Assembly (NCBI GenBank): GCA_016584305.1
Contig: JACEEZ010018885.1
Coordinates: 177,839-241,838 of the forward strand
Length of the DNA stretch: 64,000 nucleotides
Direction: 5' to 3'
DNA from: Chionoecetes opilio
Taxonomy: Eukaryota > Arthropoda > Malacostraca > Decapoda > Majidae
Under the pieces are notes generated by a model. It had not been told where the DNA came from. It made no database searches and was given only the letters and a program-made list of their open reading frames with translations. Shown piece after piece: positions 48,816 to 59,005 of this stretch. The position numbers and the translations under genes are program-made. The stretch's first letter is position 1. Each line of letters opens with the position of its first letter.

Positions 48816-48824
48816 GATAATAAC

Positions 48825-48827
<3 letters not shown>

Positions 48828-48877
<50 letters not shown>

Positions 48878-48878
48878 T
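48828..48878. repeat. (AAT)n microsatellite
   Basis: A trinucleotide run at the tail side of the SINE cluster. Confidence 0.95.
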
Positions 48879-49134
48879 TGTTGAAACCAGTGACAGAAAG
48901 GTCTGACCTTGTGTTTTTGTATTAGTCAGCCCTTAGCTTGGTTTTCTATGGTGCGCCATTTTAAGATAGTATTTTTGATCACATACTTATATATATATAT
49001 ATTGTGACTGGTTTACTGTTAATTATGATGTCATTTTATTTATAGATACTAGAAACTTGTTTGTAAGTAAGATTTTAGATGTAAGCAAGGGTTCTTAATT
49101 TCAATGTATTGGGTGGGCGCTGTAGAATATTCTA

Positions 49135-49795
49135 GCGTAGATAACAGTGAAGTCGCCAGTTCAACGTTTCTTTGTTATTTACAGACGTGTGGTGGCGTTA
49201 ATACTTACATTTGTACATCCATGATTTCCGGAAAGTTAGAAGGGTCTATCTGGAAAGTCTGTGTCATTTTGTGTCTTCATTAGTGTCATATTAGGGCTAT
49301 AAATGAACAAATTATAAAAATAAAACCGAGTGGCGACCTCACTATACCTACTACAGTAAAGTCGCCCCGCTAGTATTTAAGCCACAGTTGAGTCCTACTT
49401 TTGGGGGAATTCGGAAATTAGAGGTAAAGTAAAACAAGTCTCTATATATATTAGCTGCGGAAGATGCTTGGATATAAAAAAATTCCTCTGCCAACTGAAA
49501 ACAAATTCTATTCAAGTTTGAAAGATCTGGCAAGTTTTGTTTTCCTGTCCCCCCGAAAGGTGATCAGCTGCTGTCTGTCGGGCCGTGCGAAGAAAAACGT
49601 GAGAAGCAAATGCGCAACAGTTATATTTGCAGCTACAAGCATAAAACAACGCTGAAACGGGTAGATTATACAGTCATGATATAAACTACTGTGTAACATC
49701 TTCAGTGGCACATAAAATCAGTAGTGATGCAATAATTCGTAATATTTGGGGGCCTGGCGACTTCACTGCAGGTGCGACTTCACTGTTATCTACGG
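49135..49795. mobile_element. Mariner-like MITE, 661 bp
   Basis: The left end GCGTAGATAACAGTGAAGTC and the reverse complement of the right end CCGTAGATAACAGTGAAGTC differ at one position. TA dinucleotides flank both sides (49133-49134 and 49796-49797), as in Tc1/mariner insertions. The interior is non-coding, with a further GTGGCGACCTCACT-like motif at 49331. A partial relative is at 61690-61780. Confidence 0.7.
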
Positions 49796-49797
49796 TA

Positions 49798-50176
49798 GAT
49801 AAAGCAGAAAACCCAAAAACACAACCCAATAAAAAAAAAAATTAAACCGCCTTTGCTCTGACCCCTTTCTCGTCTTATTATGAAGATTTTGCCACAGATG
49901 TTGAAGCAATTCAACATTTTGGTGCCCAGACCCGGGGAGGTGAAGACTTTAAGGCCTCTTGTGAGTAATTTTTGTGGCATACAGACAGACATAAGATGGA
50001 GAAATTTCTAAAGTCGAGAATAATCATGTGACGGGGCTTAACGGTTTCTTATCGTCACGATAGACATAAGACGATCACGGTAGTGTCACGAAGCTGCTAC
50101 ATAGATAACGATAGCGTTACGATAGACTTACGATAGCGCTGCGTTGGGTACAAAAAATCGGGGAGCTTCCCGATTC
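49798..50176. other. Unassigned DNA
   Basis: Recurring (T)ATCG/ACGATAG words lie at 50050-50130. No gene was seen. Confidence 0.4.
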
Positions 50177-50292
50177 TTCATGAACTGCGATCATTTGCAG
50201 GAGCATCTGTAGCAAGTGTAGATGACATCCACATGGGTGTATAGAACACTGTTCTATACACCCATGTGGATGTCATCATGCAGTTCATGAAG
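50177..50292. repeat. Perfect 57-bp palindrome inside a broken inverted repeat
   Basis: GATGACATCCACATGGGTGT and onward (50221-50248) is an exact reverse complement of 50250-50277 around one base. Outside it, CTTCATGAACTGC (50177-50189) pairs with GCAGTTCATGAAG (50280-50292), with 31 unpaired bases only on the left. Confidence 0.9.
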
Positions 50293-50676
50293 GACATGAA
50301 AGAAGTTCAAGAGAACAGATCCGAGATTGCTCAGGCAGTGCTACAAAAACTTGAAAACCACAAGTGGTACCCGACACAGGAGGTTGTGCCGTTCGCTCTC
50401 TTCGTTTGCAGACTCAGTGACAAAAAGAAGCAGGACATTGCTGCCCCAAACTGCACGCCACTGAGAAGCCAGATAGCTTCAGACGAGGGAAAAACCCATG
50501 TTCCCTCAGGTTACAGCCAGACGACTCTGGCTGATCTAGTTGGTCAGAGAGTCATCTTCTGCTTGACACACTTGGCATTTAGTATGACTGGCTTCTGCAA
50601 CCTGTGGCGACATGGCCAAGGAGTGATGACTACAGCAGGCCCTGGAATATGTCAGCAATGTAAAAATAGTGAATGA
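50266..50676 (+). CDS. Hypothetical ORF of 136 residues, probably a fragment
   Basis: An ATG at 50266 or, better, the Met codons at 50278 and 50287 open a frame with an acidic/amphipathic start (MKDMKEVQENRSEIAQAVLQ), a Lys/Asp-rich middle and a Cys pair near the end (ICQQCKNS). Composition looks protein-like and not repeat-derived, but no domain was recognised. The first codons lie inside the palindrome, so the start may be a by-product of an inverted duplication. The stop at 50674 is followed by a possible shifted continuation near 50690-50810. It may be a transposase or phage-like integrase scrap; the function is unknown. Confidence 0.3.
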   Translation: MDVIMQFMKDMKEVQENRSEIAQAVLQKLENHKWYPTQEVVPFALFVCRLSDKKKQDIAAPNCTPLRSQIASDEGKTHVPSGYSQTTLADLVGQRVIFCLTHLAFSMTGFCNLWRHGQGVMTTAGPGICQQCKNSE

Positions 50677-51264
50677 CTTGCTGAGCGGGGAGTCAAGATG
50701 ATGACTGATTTCGCAAACATCATTACCACAGATTTTTCCAAAACGTACCTTCTTCAAACTGTGGAATACAACCCTGAGCGATTTGATAGCTTCAAGAAAC
50801 AAACTCTGAAAAAATGACTGTGAAGTGTCCCTTTTGACATAGACAATAGAGTTTTCTGCCACTTGAAAATAGTTTTTAGAGTCTTTGTCACACATTTTTT
50901 GATGTCAAGATTGTAATATTTATGAAATTTATATGAATTTTCAGAAAATGTTGCTTTTTTTCTGGATATGATGTGTCTTTTTTTTCTTTAATGTTTACTT
51001 GGATTGTTTTTTTCAGAAATAAATTAAAAATGCTTCAATTTGATACCCAATTTGTTGTTTCTATCCCAATTGTAACCCAAAAATCTCAGGTGAAAATAAG
51101 TCTGGCGGAAGCAAAATTAGGCGCTTTTCTACTGTCCGCGGGCTTAATATTTGAGGTCCAATGAGGCAAAGGTTCCCTGACATTTTTGCTCAAATGGTTG
51201 TAATTTCGGCTTTTTCCCGGTCAAAAAGCATGAGAAAACCTTGCAGGGGGGTATAAAAATAGGA
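50677..51264. other. Unassigned DNA
   Basis: T-rich stretches lie at 50950-50990. No gene was seen. Confidence 0.4.
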
Positions 51265-51382
51265 TTTTTTTTTTTTCTGACAGGTCTACCCAGACTACCA
51301 CATACACGATTACATGCCTCGCACGCCCCCCCAAACATACACACATACACGATTACATGATTACAGTACTACAATCGTAACA
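51265..51382 (-). repeat. Truncated 3' LTR of the gypsy element, ending at an A-tract
   Basis: 51287-51382 matches the outer end of the complete LTR (58900-58996), including the terminal CGTAACA on the plus strand. Homology stops at 51287, and 11 bp further lies T(12) at 51265-51276, an A-run on the minus strand. The missing part is about 390 bp. Confidence 0.8.
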
Positions 51383-51397
51383 CTACCCCTCCCTTTC
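51383..51397 (-). promoter_or_regulatory. Polypurine tract
   Basis: It reads GAAAGGGAGGGGTAG on the minus strand, directly abutting the LTR start TGTTACG. This is the expected position for the plus-strand DNA primer. Confidence 0.85.
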
Positions 51398-51687
51398 AAA
51401 ATAAAACTTTCCTCGTCTGTAACATAAGACATTTCCCACAACAGCAAATAATATCAAAAACAAAACATCCACATCCTAACTTAGCACTCTAGAGAAATAC
51501 AGACACACAACAATAATCAAATTCCTCTTGACAATTACATATTTTTCCCCCACATCACATCACCCCTCCTCCTCCTCTTCAACCTCCAACACTCCACCAC
51601 AACATTACAACCACCCGTTAACCACCACCACACTAAGTAGATTATATAAAAAACTGAACATAACAAAAACTCAGGCTGATATGAAAC

Positions 51688-51874
51688 TTAATATCCTTCC
51701 TCTACATCGCTATCCATAACGTAATCTCCTTGCCAGCAGGGAGGTCGACGTGTACGTTTTGAGGGAGCCAGAGACCAGTCTCCTGTCTCCACACCAACCA
51801 ACGAGACGTACTCATCCCTGTCACCCGCCACTGCTTCTGCCGCAGATGGCTCGCCTTGACTCGTGGGGTCTCTT

Positions 51875-51912
<38 letters not shown>

Positions 51913-54900
51913 CTCCTCCTCCTCCTCTTCCTCACCATTCGACCCACTCCACGTGAATACGCCTTCGTCCGCATATTTATACAAGCGGTCGACATGTACC
52001 ACACGCATCCGTTTTCCTGTCCCGGGACTGATGCGGTATGTCACATCAGACAGGACCTCCACCACAGTATATGGTCCCTCCCAAGGGCTTTGCAACTTGG
52101 GAGACAAGCCCTGTTTTCTACGGGGGTTATAGAGCCACACTTTGTCACCCGGAAGGTACTGAGCTTCACGCACACGCTGTTGGTACCTTCGCCACATCGA
52201 ATGTCCCGCGGCTCGCAGCCGTTTACTCACTCTCTCGCGAGTATTGTCTAAACGCAGCTGCAGCGCCACGGCGTATTCTGTCTCCACTGTCGGCAGTCCC
52301 TCATCTGGCGGTCGTCCTGTGGCCAGATCCACGGGTAGACGCATTTCTCTGCCAAACATGAGTCGCGCTGGCGTGTAACCCGTAGCTTCGTGTTGAGCAG
52401 AGCGGTAAGCCATCAGTAGGTAAGGTAACCACACATCCCAGTCTTGTTGGTCTGCCTCGCAATACTTAGCCAGTTCTCCGGCGAGGGTACGGTTGAACCT
52501 CTCCACCATTCCGTCACTTTGCGGCCTCAGGGGCGTAGTCCGAGTCTTATGAATGCCCAACAGCTCACAGCACTCACGGAAGACTCGGGACTCAAACTCA
52601 CGCCCTTGGTCTGAGTGTAGCTCACCGGGAACTCCAAATCGGGTAAAGCACTGGTCAACCAACACTCCTGCCACCGTCTTTGCCTCATGGTCTGGGAGGG
52701 CATAAGCCTCGGGCCACTTAGTAAAATAGTCCATCAGGACACAGATGAACCTATTGCCCCGAGGGGTGCGCGGGAAGGGGCCCGCGATGTCCACCGCCAC
52801 TCTCTCCATGGGTGCTCCTGCTCGGTATAGCTGAAGGGGCGCCCGCGTCCTTTGGGCGGGACCCTTCTTAGCAGCACAGGTGCAACAGGTGCGACACCAC
52901 TCTATCACATCACGCCGCAGGCCAATCCAGTAGAAGCGCTGACGGAGGCGGCATAACGTCTTCTTAACGCCTTGGTGGCCACTGGTGTGTCCCGCATGCA
53001 CCTCTTGCACCAATTCTTCCCGCAAGGCGTGCGGTACCACCGTCACCCATCTACTCTCCTCCTTACCAACTTCCACCCAGCGCCTCTGTAACACTCCCTC
53101 GTCGAGTCGTAATGCCACCCACTGTTCCACGAGACACTTGGTGGCTGGACTTTCCGGTGACACCTCTTCCCACTGCGGCCTCTCGTTTCCCAATTCCATC
53201 CAGCGAACTACGGGAGCGAGGTCAGGATCCTCACGCTGTGTTTTCCTCCAGCGATTCTGCGCCTCGTCAGCCTCAGTGTGCACGTGTAACCGCCTACACA
53301 CTGTGTCAACCTCCCCCCGGCTACAGTGCGTGCAGCCAGGCTCGCACGGGCGGCGACTGAGACTGTCAGCGTTGTTATGAATTCTTCCCGGCCGGTGTTC
53401 CACACGGTAGTTATACTGCTCTATACGGCCCAACCACCGTGCTAGCTGCCCCTCGGGTTCCTTCAGTGTCTTTAACCAGCGAAGGGCTGCGTGATCCGTC
53501 CTGACGGTGAACTCTGCCCCATACAAGTAGTGGTGGAAGTGACACAAGCTCCTCACTACTGCCAGCAACTCCTTCCTTGTCACACAGTAGTTGCGTTCTG
53601 GCTTACTAAACTTGGCACTGAAGTAAGCCACCACATTTTCTTGTCCATCCTTAACCTGTGATAGGACGGCACCGATACCCTCAGCGCTGGCGTCAGTGTC
53701 GAGCAGATATGGGAGACTCGGGTCGGGGTAAGGCAAAACAAGAGCCTCCACCATGGCCTTCTTCAGGTTCTCAAAGGCCTGCTGACACGCCTCATCCCAG
53801 TGGAAGTGTGCGCCCTTCCTGGTGAGTTGGTGGAGCGGAGCGGCGATGGTCGAGAATCCCTGCACGAACCGTCGGTAGTACGTACACAGGCCGAGGAAAC
53901 TTCTCAGCCCCGCCAAACAGGTAGGCACCGGCCAGTCCTCCACGGCCGCCACTTTCTCCGGATCCGTGCGCACTCCATTTCTCCCCACAAAGTGACCCAG
54001 GAAAGGAACCTCTCGATGGAAGAAAGTGCACTTCTTGGGGCTGAGCTTCAGGTTTGCTTTCCTCAGGCGGCCTAACACCTCCTCCAGCCTCTCGAGCTCC
54101 TCCTCGAAGGTGCCTCCGACGACCAGCACATCTTCAAGGTACACTAGGGCAGTCCTCCACTGTAGCCCCTCGAGTACCCTCTCCATCAGCCGCTCGAAAC
54201 ACCCTGGAGCATTACAGAGGCCGAAGGGCATCACGTTGAAGTGCCATAGCCCTTGCCCGAAGGTAAATGCCGTCTTCTTCTTGTCCTCCTCCACCATCTC
54301 CACCTGATGATAACCCGACTTCAGGTCGAGTGTGGAGAACCATTGCACCAACTTCAGTGCATCCAGCGTGTCGTCTATCCTGGGCAGGGGGTAAGAGTCC
54401 TTGACGGTCACCTGGTTGAGTGCCCGGTAGTCCATACAAAACCGTTTAGAACCATCCTTCTTGGTGACAAGGACGACCGGGGACGACCACGGACTGTCAG
54501 ACCTCTCGATCAGCCCCAGAGTAGCCATCTCGTTGACAGCTCGCTGCATCTCTTCCCGCTTGGCTGGAGCTACTCGGCGTGGCGGCTGCTTGATCGGTCT
54601 GCTGTCCCCCGTGTCGATGGTGTGCCTCACCATGGACGTGCGACCCAAATCCATGTCTCCCTGGCTGAATGCATCGGCAAACTTACCGAGAGTGTGCCGC
54701 ATCACCCTCGTCTGTGCCTCAGTCAGACAGACGGCGCTCCTGCGCGCCAAGTCCTCCAAGTACTCGGGCAGCCCAGTCACGGCTGCTCCTCCACTCCCAG
54801 GCTGCTCACTCATTACGCCACCGTCCTGCCGTTGTTCCCCTCCAGTAGTGGTGACGTCCGACTCTTGTCCTTCCCTCGACAGCATGCACTGGACTCTGTT

Positions 54901-55554
54901 ACCAGTCCCCAGGGCTGCGTGCTTCACCTCAGGGTTGATGACTGACTCAGTTGCACTGACCGGGAGCAAGGGCACTTCCTCTCCACGAACCCTTAACGTC
55001 TGCCTCCCAAAATCCACGAGTGCCTCACACTGACTCAGATAATCCATTCCCAGTAGGCACGGCTCCTCCATAGCGGCGACAAACACTGGCAGCTCCTCCT
55101 CGATACTGCCCACGCCGATGCGAGCCTTCACTGGTCCCTTGAGTGACACACAGTGCCCTGTGACTCCACAAAGCTGTTGCTGGGCTACTGAGGGGTCCTT
55201 AGAGTCCACCACGTCCTCCCTGGCAAACGTTCTCTCCGCTCCTGTGTCCACCACCAGGCGGCACGGCCTTCCATCTACCGTACCTGCCACCTGGACAGCT
55301 GGAGGTGTGACGTGACGGCAGCTTAGTCCACGCGGGGCTCGTGGGGTGATGGCTGGGTCGCGGCCCTCGCACCCAGCCCGGCCGCGTTTCCCGCTTGTTG
55401 CACGGCCCTTGGTTGTCTGCAGGCGCTGGCTGCGTGGCCTGGCTGACCACAACTCCAGCAGCAGGGCTGGAAGGTGGGAGGGCGCAGCTCTTCCAACGAT
55501 CGCGTCATTCCCGCCTGCCCACACTGGCCCCGCTTGTGACCGGTCCGGCCACAT
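51688..55554 (-). CDS. pol: Gypsy Pol polyprotein (protease, RT, RNase H, integrase)
   Basis: A 1288-codon open frame whose first ~55 codons overlap gag and are probably not translated alone; entry is by -1 frameshift at 55386-55392. Residues: protease VDTGA (102-106); RT motif A FSTLDLKSGYH (406-416), PFGLCNAP (443-450), catalytic box VYLEDVLV (471-478); RNase H TDAS (620-623), RKELLAVV (660-667), TDHAALRW (686-693). Integrase: His-x3-His (856, 860) and Cys-x2-Cys (887, 890) zinc site, Asp922, Asp982 and Glu1018 (35 residues between the last two), then a GPY/F-like module near 1170. The RT box normally reads YxDD; here residue 474 is Glu (codon GAA), which should impair polymerisation. A Glu run of about 25 residues near the C-terminus comes from a (TCC)n tract at 51877-51941. 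Copies element RNA to DNA and integrates it. Confidence 0.93.
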
Positions 55555-56562
55555 CCCCAGCAGCTTCCCTTGAAAGCGCCTGTACTCGCTCTCCTCTGCC
55601 TGGGCGGCGTCTTGGTCTGCGCGCGGCGGGCCCGGATGGCACGGCGGGGAAAGGTGGGTTCCGTAACGTCACCAGACGTACGGAGAAAAGACTCAAACTC
55701 CAGAGCCCTCGCCAAGGCCACCTGCACGTCCTCCGGGTGCGCCTGCTTCACGTAAATCTGCAGCCGCTGGTCGATGAGGGCGTCGACGAAGTGGTCGCGG
55801 GCCAAAACAACTACCATTTCCTCCGGCGCCTTCGGATATGCCCGGCGCACCAACGACTCCAGCTCGTGCGCCAGGTGAGACAGTGGCTCGCCTCGCATCC
55901 TCACTCTACCCTTCAAGTGAGCCCGGTACACCTCCGCTTGCTGGTGGTGGCCAAATTTACGTTGTAGTGCGTCCACGACACACTGGTATGACGCCCGCTG
56001 CGCCGGCGTCAGATGCCCCAAGACCTCCACAGCCGCCCCGCGCAAACTCGAGACAAGTTGTAGCACCCTCTCTTCAACACTCCACAACTGAGCGTCCGCC
56101 AGTATTTCGAACTGAGCCTTGTAAGCCTCCCACGGCACTTTACCGTCAAAGTCTGCCGGCTTCCTCCTACTGGGCTGACTGTAACAGGGTTGGTGTGACG
56201 TGACGGCTGGTTTAAAGGTAGCAGGGTCCCACAGGCCCCTTGGGAGGCAAGGGGATGGGGAGAGCGGGGGAGAGAGAGGCATGCGTGAAGTCGCTCCATG
56301 AGGCGGGGGTGGCGATGGCGGCCACCCCTCCCTCGGCCTTGCTGACTCCACACTTAGCCGTCTATGGTCGTAAGGTCGAAAGTCACCCGTCCCGGCCTGT
56401 CCATTTTCGCCCTTATGCTCTCCATCCATTATCGCCTGGTGCAATGATGCCAGCTCACCTCTGCACTCGGTTACTCCTCTAAGAGCGACAGTTGCTGCCT
56501 CCTCTGCTTGCCTCCTTACAAGCTCGACCGCCCCCAGCAGCTCCACCTTGACAATATCCAGT
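55323..56562 (-). CDS. gag: Gag, C-terminal part with two zinc knuckles
   Basis: Open from the transposon boundary at 56562; the ORF start at 56546 is internal. A coiled, Glu-rich start (VELVRRQAEEAATVAL) leads to a retrotransposon gag capsid-like helical region around residues 130-290 (YKAQFEILADAQLWS, LVSSLRGAAVEVLGHL, ALQRKFG). Two CCHC knuckles follow: CWGCGRTGHKRGQC (329-342) and CWSCGQPGHAASAC (363-376). These bind RNA during particle assembly. The frame ends at 55323. The final 20 or so codons overlap the frameshift signal. The N-terminal part of the same protein lies at 58144-58438, beyond the insertion. Confidence 0.88.
55351..55392 (-). promoter_or_regulatory. -1 ribosomal frameshift signal at the gag-pol overlap
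   Basis: On the minus strand, GGGAAAC (55392-55386) sits in the gag frame as G GGA AAC, the classic slippery register. A 7-nt spacer (55385-55379) follows. Then comes a perfect 8-bp stem, GGCTGGGT (55378-55371) with ACCCAGCC (55358-55351), around a 12-nt loop. Slipping back one base enters the pol frame exactly. The geometry matches known retroelement signals. Confidence 0.82.
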
Positions 56563-58143
56563 CCCAGCTAACCATCACCGGCGGGCCGACGTAGGCCGTA
56601 GAGCGGCGAACGGCGGCCGCCGGCGGCAAATTTACCTCCGTCAGCCCTCCGGAGGCCCGCTGGTGTATTTTCAGACGGGATAATTTACTATGTTGAAAAT
56701 TAATGTACAGAATTTCAAGAATTGAATATTTCTATGTGTAAACATTCTGAAACAACAGCTATATGATTATCTTGATGTAGTATTACATCCGTAGTGACAA
56801 GCAGCGGCAACTTGACGTCAATCCTCCGGGGCCCGCTTGGCGCTGGTACGTATTTGTAAGTGGGAAATATTAATTTCATATTATATATATTAACTCAGTA
56901 ATATACATAGTATCTCAATATTGGTTCCATCACTATTATTAGGCCTGTTCAAGCTATTAAAAATTGTTATAAAAGTTTTTATAATAGTTTATAGAAATTA
57001 TCATATTTCAGTTTATTTCAAATATTTCCAGCTTTATCAGGAACACCCAGAGATACATAGAAATAAAGATGAGATACGTACATAGGAAGGAGTTTACATG
57101 GAAAAAGGTTATCAGTTAGCCTGTGTGTGTAGCTAGTATCATATAAAAATAACACTTGATTAACCGCGGCGAGGATTATTACGGAATAACACAAGGTCAT
57201 ATTTTCACTTATTTCAATAACTTCCAACATATTATCAACACATATTAATACTCAACGGTACACCTAGTATGGAATATGTAGATGATGGAGTTAACATATG
57301 AATAATATCATGATTTAGAATAGAATATTATTTGAAATCTTTTCCCAGCTATCAATGTACTAAACTGCCAGACGTACGATAGCCATTACAAAGGGTTAAA
57401 AACCCACAAAAGTCCTAAATTGTCACCCTTAACCAGTAGATAACATAATGAGAACTTAGTTATAACATGTTTTCGCTCCTTCATTATATCGAAATAGACT
57501 GAATAATATAAATAATTGCAGTACGACACGTTTTTTTAGGAATCGCTTGATGGCGCCTGGCGCTGTGTCTGAGTGAAAATAATCAGTTACTTGGAAAACG
57601 CACGAGTGGGCGGATGTTGTTATGTTGTTCGCCGCAACCTATATCCTTCTACATGGCTGTTCACGCCGTTCAGTGTTCCACGTACACCAGCATGTAAACT
57701 CAATAACGAAAATGTTTTTGTACTTATGAAATAAACAATGTCCTTAGCAATTATGATCTTAGCAATCTCCTTTTCATTGTATTACTGGATAACGACACAG
57801 GAATATTTCTGGTTAAATTTTCTAAGCATATTGCATTATATAGTAATGTTTTTTATAAGTGTTGAACAGCCCATTAGTCTATTAATCAGCTAATGGGTTG
57901 TGCAACACCCCTTAAAACATTACTATATCTGCAATATACTTAGAAAGTATAACCATAAATATTCCTCAATCAGTTAATATAACAGCGGTAAATGGTCATA
58001 TGCCCTACGGCGGGCCGCTGGGAGCGGCCCGCCGGTGAGCCTCTGAGCAAATTCCCAGCGGCCCTACGTCGTACACTTCCGTCGGGCCGCCGATAAGACA
58101 TACGGAGGGCCTCCGGAGGCCCTCCGTCTTTGTGTTTGCTGGG
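56563..58143. mobile_element. Palindrome-rich non-autonomous DNA transposon, copy X, 1581 bp, inserted in gag
   Basis: The ends are inverted: CCCAGCTAACC at 56563 and, on the other strand, CCCAGCAAACA from 58143. A dinucleotide GT flanks both sides and may be a short target duplication. Near the right end are a perfect 26-bp palindrome (58102-58127, core CCTCCGGAGG) and a GC hairpin (58008-58034, arms CGGCGGGCCGCT). Another stem-loop lies at 57838-57936. Near the left end a GC-rich block (56575-56670) is partly repeated at 56790-56840. No transposase was seen. The superfamily is not assigned. Confidence 0.8.
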
Positions 58144-58438
58144 GTTTCTTGTCTGTATACTGCTGGGACTCTCGCTGCACGGCCTGCCAGCCTTCATGCA
58201 TCACGACTCTAAGCTCGCGTGTCCTCTCTTCCGCCCTCTCTTCCACCTCCCTTGCTTGTACGGCCTGTGCGTTCATTTTCCCCATCATAGCGGAAAGGAG
58301 TGTCATTACGTCGGGTTTCTGCTCATCGCCTGAGTCTCCGTCCTTTTCAACACTGTCCTTTTCCCCACTGTCCTTTTCAACACTTGGCATGCTCGCGCCA
58401 TCTTCCTCGCTAAAACCTGCCGGTTTCCCTGACGCCAT
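58144..58438 (-). CDS. gag: Gag, N-terminal part (interrupted)
   Basis: The ATG at 58436-58438, starting MASGKPAGF, lies about 57 nt after the primer site. An acidic, Lys-Asp-rich segment follows (SVEKDSGEKDS), then a helical stretch (MTLLSAMMGKMNAQAVQARE, ELRVVMHEGWQAVQRESQQY) likely to form a coiled coil. Frame and composition fit the start of gypsy gag. The frame runs into transposon X at 58143, whose bases extend it artificially; the authentic continuation resumes at 56562. An in-frame Met codon further upstream, at 58489, lies in the leader next to the primer site and is not preferred. Confidence 0.75.
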
Positions 58439-58494
58439 CTTGCCGTCCCAGGACCACCAGGCGTGACCCACGTCTTTCACTGTTAACACACAAT

Positions 58495-58510
58495 TCCACT
58501 TATGACACCA
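58495..58510 (-). promoter_or_regulatory. Primer-binding site of the gypsy element
   Basis: It reads TGGTGTCATAAGTGGA on the minus strand, two bases after the LTR end. The TGG start fits tRNA CCA pairing; the tRNA was not assigned. Confidence 0.6.
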
Positions 58511-58512
58511 TT

Positions 58513-58996
58513 TGTTACGCCCCCCCCGTAACTTAACAAAGACAGTTCACTGTTCTGAGTTCGGCGTGGGGCTGGTGGTCCGAGGACTACTTACTGGTAA
58601 CGTTCAGGGCACTGGCGAGTAAAAGAGCGTCTCCTTTAACCATTTATTTCCACATGGTACTTGAGAAGGCACACACAGTTACAGGAGGGGAGTGTATACA
58701 CTTATCTTCACATACAAGCACACGCTTCAAGCATTCCAGGGCACAGGCGTATAGGCGGGAGAGCAGATCCGGGCGTTACCATGGACGGGCGACGACTGGC
58801 CCCTTTGTCCTGTGTGCCACTGCCCGCCACGCTCTAGCACCCCTCCCCACCCCCCTCTAGCAGCCTCGCCTCACTGCTGGCGTCTCTCAAGGTCGTACCT
58901 ACCCAGACATACACACATACACGATTACATGCCTCGCACGCCACCCAGACATACACACATACACGATTACATGATTACAGTACTACAATCGTAACA
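58513..58996 (-). repeat. 5' LTR of the gypsy element, 484 bp
   Basis: On the minus strand it starts TGTTACG and ends CGTAACA, TG...CA termini with 7-bp inverted ends. It contains an internal tandem duplication of about 36 bp (CATACACACATACACGATTA units near 58905-58975). Confidence 0.88.
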
Positions 58997-59005
58997 ATAT
59001 ATATA

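Larger units (their letters stand above)
51287..58996 (-). mobile_element. Ty3/gypsy LTR retrotransposon, split and 3'-truncated
   Basis: In minus-strand order: LTR (58996-58513), primer site, gag 5' part (58438-58144), an inserted DNA transposon (58143-56563), gag 3' part with zinc knuckles (56562-55323), pol in the -1 frame (to 51688), polypurine tract (51397-51383) and a truncated LTR. Pol domain order protease-RT-RNase H-integrase defines the Ty3/gypsy superfamily. No env-like frame exists in the 290 bp after pol. Pol is unbroken, so decay is limited, but gag interruption, the YLED box and LTR loss make activity unlikely. Confidence 0.93.

Noticed and set aside
51700..56480. Many plus-strand ORFs of 60-230 codons
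   Set aside because: They are antisense shadows of the GC-rich gypsy gag and pol frames.
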